DNA from: SSC4 sp964642445
Lineage (GTDB): Bacteria; Chloroflexota; Anaerolineae; SSC4; Amarolineaceae
Direction of reading: 5' to 3'
DNA: 35,091 nt
Assembly (NCBI GenBank): GCA_964642445.1
Contig: CAZXQZ010000017.1
Span: 1 to 35,091, forward strand
In this document: one piece after another, positions 29,911 through 35,091 of the stretch
Layout: each line of letters opens with the position of its first letter
Position numbering within the stretch: position 1 is the first letter of the stretch
Program-made: the position numbers and the translations under genes
The notes under the pieces: model-generated
The model's input: only the letters and a program-made list of their open reading frames with translations
Told to the model about the DNA's origin: nothing
Databases searched by the model: none

Positions 29911-30813
29911 ATGCCGCGTGCACGACACCTGTTGACCTTGTCTATTTTGGCGGTGTTGATCTCATTGACAGCCTGCAGCGGGCAAACCGGCTCCTCGTCC
30001 AGCGCCGAAGCCGGCTCTGCCGACGGACGCGCCATCCAGAACAAAGGCTCCGATACGATGGTCAACCTGGCCCTGGCCTGGGCAGAAGACTACCGCATCG
30101 ACCACCCCGACGTCGACATCGCCGTGACCGGCGGCGGTTCGGGCACCGGCATCGCCGCCCTGATCAACGGCACGGCCGACATGGCCAACGCCTCGCGCGA
30201 AATGAAAGAGAGCGAGATCGAAGAAGCCAAAGCCAACGGCTTCGAACCGGTCGAACACCTGGTCGCGATCGACGCCCTGGCCGTGATCGTCAACCCCGCT
30301 AACCCCGTTGGCCAGCTGACGATCGAACAGCTCTCGCAGATATTCACCGGCAAAATTACCAATTGGCAGGAAGTCGGCGGCAACAACGCGCCCATCATCC
30401 TGGTCTCGCGTGAGAGCAACTCCGGCACCCACGTTTATTTCCTGGAAACCGTGGTGCGCATGGGCGACAGCGAGAGTACCGAGGTGTTTGCACCCCAGAC
30501 CCTGCTCATGCCGTCGTCGGTCGGCATCACCAGCGAAATTCAGCGTAATCCCAACGCGATCGGTTATGACGGCCTGGGTTACGTCACCGAACACGAAAAA
30601 CTGATCGCCGTGGCCCAGGATGCCGATTCGCCCTTCATCCTGCCGTCGGTGCAGAGTGGTGCCGATGGCAGCTATCCCATCGCGCGCGGTCTGTACATCT
30701 ACACCGCCAGCGAGCCCACCGGCAGCATTGCCGAATACCTCGCCTGGATCAAGGGGTCAGCGGGCCAAACCATTGTCGCCGACTTGGGATTCGTACCGCT
30801 GCCACAGGAGTGA
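29911..30813 (+). CDS. pstS: Phosphate-binding lipoprotein PstS
   Basis: The 300-residue periplasmic or surface-anchored phosphate receptor of the Pst ABC transporter. A lipoprotein signal (SILAVLISLTAC, Cys22) is followed by a Ser-rich linker. Phosphate-binding signatures are GSDTMVNLALAW, TGGGSGTGIAALINGTADMA, and SRESNSGTHVYFLE. The C-terminus (PTGSIAEYLAWIKG) is standard for the family. The start at 29911 has a weak AGAAGAG. pstC follows 3 bases after the stop. It is the first gene of a six-gene phosphate operon. Confidence 0.95.
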   Translation: MPRARHLLTLSILAVLISLTACSGQTGSSSSAEAGSADGRAIQNKGSDTMVNLALAWAEDYRIDHPDVDIAVTGGGSGTGIAALINGTADMANASREMKESEIEEAKANGFEPVEHLVAIDALAVIVNPANPVGQLTIEQLSQIFTGKITNWQEVGGNNAPIILVSRESNSGTHVYFLETVVRMGDSESTEVFAPQTLLMPSSVGITSEIQRNPNAIGYDGLGYVTEHEKLIAVAQDADSPFILPSVQSGADGSYPIARGLYIYTASEPTGSIAEYLAWIKGSAGQTIVADLGFVPLPQE

Positions 30814-30816
30814 CCG

Positions 30817-31740
30817 TTGTCAAACGCCCAACCGGTGCCGGCGGACCGTCCCCGCCGGAGCATCAAGGAAATCGTCATCGAGACGCTCATCCAACTGGCC
30901 GGCGTCTCGACGATCATCATCGTCGCCCTGATCTTCATCTTCCTGCTGCTCGAAGGCCTGCCAACGTTTCTCGACATCCCGCTGCGCCAGCTCTTTGGCC
31001 AGCGCTGGTATCCCACCGAAGACTATTTTGGTTTGCTGCCTCTGTTCGTTGGCAGTTTCCTGGTGACCATCGGCGCCGTCATCATCGCTGTCCCGTTGGG
31101 GGTTACGGCTGCCATTTACCTGGGTGAAATTGCCCCACCCTGGCTGCGCGAGATACTCAAGCCGTTGATCGAAATCCTGGCGGGCATTCCGTCCATCGTG
31201 CTTGGTTTTTTGGGTTGGGTCACCCTGGCACCCATCATCCAAAACGCCGGTGCCCCCACCGGGCTGACCGCGTTCACCGGCTCGCTGCTGCTGGCCTACA
31301 TGGCACTGCCGACGATCATCTCGATCTCGGAAGATGCCCTGTACGCCGTGCCCAAGGAGTACCGCGACGGCGCCCTGGCCATCGGCGCCACGCAGTGGCA
31401 GACGATCTGGCGGGTGGTGCTGCCGGCCGCACGTTCGGGCCTGGTCATTGCCGTGATGCTTGGCATCGGCCGCGTCATCGGCGAGACGATGGCCGTGCTG
31501 CTGGTGACCGGCAACGCTGCCAATATCCCGCCGCTCAGCCTGGGTATCCTGTTCAACCCGGTACGCACGATGACCGCCACGATTGCCGCCGAGATGGGCG
31601 AAGTCGCGCGTGGCAGCCTGCACTACAGCGTACTCTTTGGCATCGGGATCATTCTGTTCCTGATCACCTTCACGGTCAACTGGCTGGCCGCCCGACTGGT
31701 GGGTGGCACCGGCGGCCGGCGCAAAGGAGGCCAGCTGTGA
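30817..31740 (+). CDS. pstC: Phosphate transporter permease PstC
   Basis: A 307-residue inner-membrane permease with about six TM helices. The long cytoplasmic N-terminus and the large extracellular loop after the first helix are typical of PstC. Shared permease motifs include LAGIPSIVLGFLGWVTLAPI, the ABC-coupling EAA loop (DALYAVPKEYRDGALAIGAT) and GRVIGETMAVLLVTG. The TTG start at 30817 is supported by AGGAG six bases upstream (30806-30810). The stop overlaps the pstA start (GTGA). Confidence 0.94.
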   Translation: MSNAQPVPADRPRRSIKEIVIETLIQLAGVSTIIIVALIFIFLLLEGLPTFLDIPLRQLFGQRWYPTEDYFGLLPLFVGSFLVTIGAVIIAVPLGVTAAIYLGEIAPPWLREILKPLIEILAGIPSIVLGFLGWVTLAPIIQNAGAPTGLTAFTGSLLLAYMALPTIISISEDALYAVPKEYRDGALAIGATQWQTIWRVVLPAARSGLVIAVMLGIGRVIGETMAVLLVTGNAANIPPLSLGILFNPVRTMTATIAAEMGEVARGSLHYSVLFGIGIILFLITFTVNWLAARLVGGTGGRRKGGQL

Positions 31741-32582
31741 GCCGGCAGAAGACGCAGAAGCTGGCCGTCGCGCTCATCACGGTCGTCGCGGCGCTGGTGG
31801 TCATTCCGGTGGTCTTTGTCATCCTCTACCTGGTGATCAACGGCATCGGTGCCATCAACTGGACCTTCCTGACCCAGGCCCCCACCAACGGCATGACCGA
31901 GGGGGGCATCATGCCAGCCATCCTCGGCACGTTGATCCTGACCATGGGCACCGCCATCGTCACGATGCCGATTTCGATTGCGGCCGCGATTTATCTTTCC
32001 GAATACGCCAAAGATAACCGGCTGACGCGTACGATCCGCATGGCCATCGTCAACCTGGCGGGCATCCCCAGCATCGTCTACGGCCTGTTCGGGCTGGGTG
32101 CCTTTGTGCTGGCGATGCAGTTCGGCACCTCGATCATCGCCGGCTCGCTGACCCTGGGCATCATGACGATGCCGGTGGTCATCAGCACCGCCGAAGAGGC
32201 GCTCAACTCGGTACCGCAGCAGTTCCGCACGGTGAGCCTCAGCCTGGGTGCCACGCGCTGGCAAACGATCCGCCACCAGGTGCTGCCCCACGCCCTGCCG
32301 GGGATTCTCACCGGCATGATCCTGGGTCTGAGCCGCGCCGCCGGCGAGACGGCGCCGATCCTGTTCACCGTGGCGGCCTTCTACCTGCCGACACTGCCCA
32401 GCTCGCTGTTCGACCAGACCATGGCGCTGCCCTACCATTTGTATGTGATCTCGACCCAGGTGCCAGGCATGCCGCTGACCATCCAATACGGCACGGCCCT
32501 GGTACTGCTGCTGATCACCCTGTCGCTGACGCTCGTCGCCACCGGGGTGCGCACCAGCGTCCGCCGCCGCCGCGATTGGTAA
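31737..32582 (+). CDS. pstA: Phosphate transporter permease PstA
   Basis: A 281-residue permease with six TM helices, the partner of PstC. It shows LAGIPSIVYGLFGLGAFVL, the EAA loop (EALNSVPQQFRTVSLSLGAT) and GLSRAAGETAPILFTVAAF. The GTG start at 31737 overlaps the pstC stop as GTGA, and AAAGGAGG lies just upstream. Downstream are 145 bases with two hairpins before pstB1, the only sizeable gap within the operon. Confidence 0.94.
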   Translation: MSRQKTQKLAVALITVVAALVVIPVVFVILYLVINGIGAINWTFLTQAPTNGMTEGGIMPAILGTLILTMGTAIVTMPISIAAAIYLSEYAKDNRLTRTIRMAIVNLAGIPSIVYGLFGLGAFVLAMQFGTSIIAGSLTLGIMTMPVVISTAEEALNSVPQQFRTVSLSLGATRWQTIRHQVLPHALPGILTGMILGLSRAAGETAPILFTVAAFYLPTLPSSLFDQTMALPYHLYVISTQVPGMPLTIQYGTALVLLLITLSLTLVATGVRTSVRRRRDW

Positions 32583-32603
32583 CACGAACAACCGCCCTGG
32601 AGT

Positions 32604-32655
32604 GCGGCAGCCATGCTGCCGCTCTGGACCAAGGCAGCCATGCTGCCGCCCTTGG
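32604..32655. repeat. Two ggcagccatgctgcc hairpins between pstA and pstB1
   Basis: gcggcagccatgctgccgc (32604-32622) and the related ccaaggcagccatgctgcc...cttgg (32629-32655) are tandem palindromes with an 8-bp stem and a cat loop. No T-run follows, so they are not classical terminators. They could protect the pstS-C-A part of the transcript or be copies of a scattered repeat. Confidence 0.8.
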
Positions 32656-32727
32656 ATTACGCATGAAATTCGGCACGCATCGGGACACCGGGTGTTTTCG
32701 GGACCATAGGAGCAACAAACCGCAGGT

Positions 32728-33489
32728 ATGACCGTACCCAAGATTTCGATCCAAAACGTCTTTTTCACCTATGCTGACGAGACCGAGGCCCTGCGCAACG
32801 TCTCGCTCGACGTGCAGCCAAACGAGGTCTTCGTGCTGTTTGGTCCGGCACGCAGCGGTAAAAGCACCCTGCTGCGCCTGCTCAACCGCCTGTCGGACCT
32901 GACCGAAGGCACGCGCTTCCAGGGCACGATCCTGTTCGACGGCCAGGACATTTTCGAGCGCAGCGTCGACGTCATCGACCTGCGCCGGCGGGTCAGCATG
33001 GTGTTTGCCATTCCAACCCCACTGCCCGGCTCGATTCGGGATAACCTGACCTACGGGCTGCGCATGGCGGGTATCCGTGACAAAGTGGTGCTCGAGTCGC
33101 GCGTCGCACGCTCTTTGCAGCAGGCCGCGCTGTGGGACGAGGTCAAGGACCGGCTCGACAGTTCGGCCATGGCCCTTTCGGGCGGGCAGAAGCAGCGCCT
33201 CTGCCTGGCACGCAGCCTGGCCATGGAGCCAGAGGTGATTCTGCTGGACAACCCGACGTCTGGCCTCGACCCGATCTCGACGGCGGTGGTGGAGGAAACG
33301 CTGCGCGACCTGAAGGAGCAGTACACGATCGTCATGGTGCCGCACAGTGTACAGCAGGCGGCGCGCATCGCCGACCGGGCCGGCTTCCTCCTGGGCGGCG
33401 AGCTGGTCGAGGTCGACACGGTGGGTAAGCTGTTCGTGCACCCGCGTGATCAACGAACGGAAGACTACATCACGGGGCGTTTTGGTTAG
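32728..33489 (+). CDS. pstB: PstB-like ATPase 1 with degenerate Walker B and Q-loop
   Basis: A 253-residue ABC ATPase clearly of the PstB family (LRLLNRLSDLTEGT, LPGSIRDNLTYGLR). Walker A is GPARSGKST (39-47) and the signature LSGGQKQRLCLAR (150-162) is intact. Two catalytic positions are changed: the Q-loop reads VFAIPTPLP, so the expected Gln is Ala94. Walker B reads ILLDNPTSGLDP, so the catalytic Glu is Asn175. The H-loop His206 remains (VPHS). It would bind ATP and offer a good signature to its partner, but its own site should hydrolyse poorly. The family is certain. The partner is presumably the next gene, 5 bases downstream. The ATG at 32728 has no strong Shine-Dalgarno. Confidence 0.93.
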   Translation: MTVPKISIQNVFFTYADETEALRNVSLDVQPNEVFVLFGPARSGKSTLLRLLNRLSDLTEGTRFQGTILFDGQDIFERSVDVIDLRRRVSMVFAIPTPLPGSIRDNLTYGLRMAGIRDKVVLESRVARSLQQAALWDEVKDRLDSSAMALSGGQKQRLCLARSLAMEPEVILLDNPTSGLDPISTAVVEETLRDLKEQYTIVMVPHSVQQAARIADRAGFLLGGELVEVDTVGKLFVHPRDQRTEDYITGRFG

Positions 33490-33494
33490 GCGTC

Positions 33495-34253
33495 ATGAAC
33501 GACAAAATCGAAGTGCGCAATTTCAACTTTTTTTACGGCTCGTTTCAGGCCTTGATCGATCTCAACATTCCGATCCGCGAACGGCAGATCACCGCCCTGA
33601 TCGGGCCGTCGGGCTGTGGCAAATCGACCTTTTTGCGCTGCCTGAACCGCATGAACGATACGATCCGCGGGACGCGCGCCGCAGGCCATGTGCTGCTGGA
33701 CGGCAAAAATGTCTACGACCCCGACGTCGACGTCGTCGAACTGCGCCATCGCATCGGCATGGTCTTCCAGCGGCCCAACCCATTCCCACAAAGCATCTAC
33801 GACAACGTGGCGTTTGGACCGCGCGTCCTGGGCACGGCCAAAAAGAACGGCAACCTGGATCAGATTGTTCAGGAGAGCCTGGAAGGTGCCGCATTGTGGG
33901 ATGAAGTACGGCACCGCCTGCGGGACTCGGCGCTCGACCTGAACCCCGGCCAGCAGCAGCGTCTGTGCATCGCGCGCACGATCGCTGTCAAACCGGAAGT
34001 GATCCTGATGGACGAACCCTGTTCGGCGCTCGATCCCGTGGCGACCCTGCACGTCGAAGATTTGATGCGCGAGCTGGCCCAGGCCTATACGATTGTCATC
34101 GTGACCCACAACATGCAGCAGGCCGCGCGTGCATCCGATTGGACAGGTTTTTTCTGGTTAGGCCGCCTGGTGGAATTTGGCCGGACGGAGACCCTGTTCA
34201 GTACCCCCAGTGAAGAACTGACCGAAGCTTACATTACCGGCCGTCGCGGCTGA
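33495..34253 (+). CDS. pstB: PstB-like ATPase 2 with degenerate signature motif
   Basis: A 252-residue PstB-family ATPase with a complete set of catalytic motifs on its own side: Walker A GPSGCGKST (37-45), Q-loop MVFQRPNPFP with Gln92, Walker B VILMDEPCSALDP with Asp173-Glu174, and H-loop VTHNMQQAA with His205. Its ABC signature, however, is LNPGQQQRL (149-157) where the family has LSGGQ; Ser is Asn150 and the first Gly is Pro151. This is the complement of the defects in the preceding PstB1. In a PstB1-PstB2 dimer the site made of this protein's Walker motifs and PstB1's LSGGQ would be fully consensus. It lies 5 bases after PstB1; phoU follows. Confidence 0.93.
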   Translation: MNDKIEVRNFNFFYGSFQALIDLNIPIRERQITALIGPSGCGKSTFLRCLNRMNDTIRGTRAAGHVLLDGKNVYDPDVDVVELRHRIGMVFQRPNPFPQSIYDNVAFGPRVLGTAKKNGNLDQIVQESLEGAALWDEVRHRLRDSALDLNPGQQQRLCIARTIAVKPEVILMDEPCSALDPVATLHVEDLMRELAQAYTIVIVTHNMQQAARASDWTGFFWLGRLVEFGRTETLFSTPSEELTEAYITGRRG

Positions 34254-34271
34254 GTCCCAAGGAGGATACCC

Positions 34272-34958
34272 ATGTCCATGCGTCAACGATTCGAGCAGCA
34301 GCTCCTGGAACTGCGGGGCGATGTGCTGCAAATGGGCAGTATGGTGGGCGAAGAACTGAACATGGCCATGGATGCGCTGGAGAACCTCGACACGCTGCTG
34401 GCGCGGCAGGTCTTTGCCTTCGATAACCAGATCAATGCCAGGCGCTTCGACATCGAAGAGAAGTGTTTTGCCCTCATCGTCACCCAACAGCCGGCAGCGC
34501 GCGACCTGCGCGCCATCGTCACCGTCATGAACATGATTGTCGATCTCGAGCGTATGGGTGACCAGGCCAAGGGGATTGCCAAGGTCGTGCCCCACATGGT
34601 GCGGTCGCCCGAAATCCCGCGACCAGTCGAACTCAAGCAGATGGGCATCCTGGTGGGCTCTATGCTGAGCCAGACCATGACCGCCTATGCGCACGACAAC
34701 GTCGACCTGGCGCGCGAAGTGGCGCGGCAGGACGACGCCGTCGACGCGCTCTACGCCCGCGTCTTCGCCCAGATCATGGCGCACATGGCCGAAGTCCGTT
34801 CGAGTGAAAAGATCGAAGCCTCCTACGAAACCCTACGCGCCGCGCGCGAGCTGGAACGGTTCGGCGACCTGGCCACCAACATCGCCGAGCGCGTCATCTA
34901 CATGGTCACCGGCCGCCTGCAAGAAATGAACGTCGACCGCGACGACGCCGCCCAGTAA
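34272..34958 (+). CDS. phoU: Phosphate transport regulator PhoU
   Basis: A 228-residue all-helical protein with the two PhoU repeats. The metal-binding/dimer surface motifs are seen as ARRFDIEEKCFALIVTQQP, ARDLRAIVTVMNMIVDLERM, and in the second repeat REVARQDDAVDALYARVF, AARELERFGDLATNIAERVI. PhoU restrains Pst uptake and, where present, the PhoR/PhoB two-component signal; no phoR or phoB is in this window. The ATG at 34272 follows AAGGAGG by 6 bases. It is the last gene of the operon, 18 bases after PstB2. Confidence 0.94.
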   Translation: MSMRQRFEQQLLELRGDVLQMGSMVGEELNMAMDALENLDTLLARQVFAFDNQINARRFDIEEKCFALIVTQQPAARDLRAIVTVMNMIVDLERMGDQAKGIAKVVPHMVRSPEIPRPVELKQMGILVGSMLSQTMTAYAHDNVDLAREVARQDDAVDALYARVFAQIMAHMAEVRSSEKIEASYETLRAARELERFGDLATNIAERVIYMVTGRLQEMNVDRDDAAQ

Positions 34959-34989
34959 ACCCAAACCCAGCGCATAGACCACAGTCGAA

Positions 34990-35025
34990 GGTTGTAGGTC
35001 ACAGCATCCTCTGTGACCTACAACC
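34990..35025. terminator. Hairpin downstream of phoU
   Basis: ggttgtaggtcacag, loop catcct, ctgtgacctacaacc: a perfect 15-bp stem 31 bases after the phoU stop. The 3' side lacks a T-run, so it is either a weak terminator or a transcript-end-stabilising or repeat palindrome. Confidence 0.55.
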
Positions 35026-35036
35026 CCCGCCTCCAT

Positions 35037-35091
35037 AATCCGTTCCCAATCCGTTCCCATCCGTTCCCCCTACTCCCTACTCCCTACTCCC
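35037..35091. repeat. atccgttcccc / ctactcc repeat at the right edge
   Basis: Three atccgttccc units are followed by ctactcc repeated three times to the end of the window. The heptamer matches the one at the left edge (1-90) and at 1764-1790, in the same strand sense. It probably continues beyond the window. Confidence 0.9.

Noticed and set aside
31215..32582. Extended 455-codon reading of PstA beginning inside pstC
   Set aside because: The first 174 codons are out of frame with pstC; the GTG at 31737 with GTGA overlap and AAAGGAGG gives a normal-length PstA.
32728..33489. PstB1 as a decaying pseudogene
   Set aside because: The frame is intact over 253 codons, Walker A, signature and H-loop are kept, and its changes are matched by complementary ones in PstB2, which fits asymmetric function better than decay.

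Overview
The window looks like a piece of a Chloroflexota chromosome, of the Anaerolineae or Caldilineae sort. This is an inference from gene content: bactofilin, an HMG-CoA reductase, a response regulator fused to a thioredoxin-reductase fold, a cyclic-nucleotide/bacterial-PH membrane protein, DUF4013, Yip1 and DUF2085 membrane proteins, and secreted proteins with an N-terminal calcium loop. No rRNA, tRNA, CRISPR array, phage or transposase was found. GTG and TTG starts are common, and many genes overlap by 1 to 8 bases. Recognisable TTGACA/TATAAT promoters stand in front of many transcription units.

Layout. 1-90 is a tandem 14-mer (tccgtactccctac) that runs up to the stop codon of an HMG-CoA reductase gene (minus). 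1910-6515 is a plus-strand run: prs, bactofilin, then an N-acylamino acid racemase/OSBS-type enolase, an M20 deacylase and a GNAT acyltransferase. The last three match the three enzyme classes of a known D-to-L amino acid conversion pathway. 6512-9169 (minus) encodes a large protein with three cNMP-like domains and two bacterial PH domains. 9269-14187 (minus) is a tightly coupled uvrC - MFS - EamA - EamA run. 14303-16712 (minus) holds DUF4013, Yip1 and DUF2085 membrane proteins. def (plus) and lepB (minus) converge on a shared terminator. rpsO - pnp - lepB (minus) has four hairpins between rpsO and pnp. A GyrI-like protein with an internal deletion and a methyltransferase (plus) follow. A response regulator/flavoreductase - histidine kinase pair (minus) comes next.

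25712-28984 (minus) is an accessory block. Two paralogous secreted proteins flank a 5'-truncated ATP-binding-protein fragment that carries a 19-bp inverted repeat. A Phd/RelE-type toxin-antitoxin pair (plus) follows, with a near-perfect promoter. 29911-34958 is the phosphate operon pstS-pstC-pstA-pstB1-pstB2-phoU. The window ends, as it began, in a ctactcc heptamer array.

The most interesting signal is in the phosphate operon. Its two ATPases have complementary defects. PstB1 keeps the LSGGQ signature but has lost the Walker B glutamate (DN instead of DE) and the Q-loop glutamine. PstB2 keeps Walker A, Q-loop, Walker B and H-loop but has a broken signature (LNPGQ). Assembled as a heterodimer they would give one complete and one degenerate ATP site. 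That arrangement is known for asymmetric ABC exporters, but PstB is normally regarded as a homodimer. Other points of note are the multi-hairpin pnp leader, the flavoreductase output domain without a CxxC, and the in-frame deletion in the GyrI-like gene.
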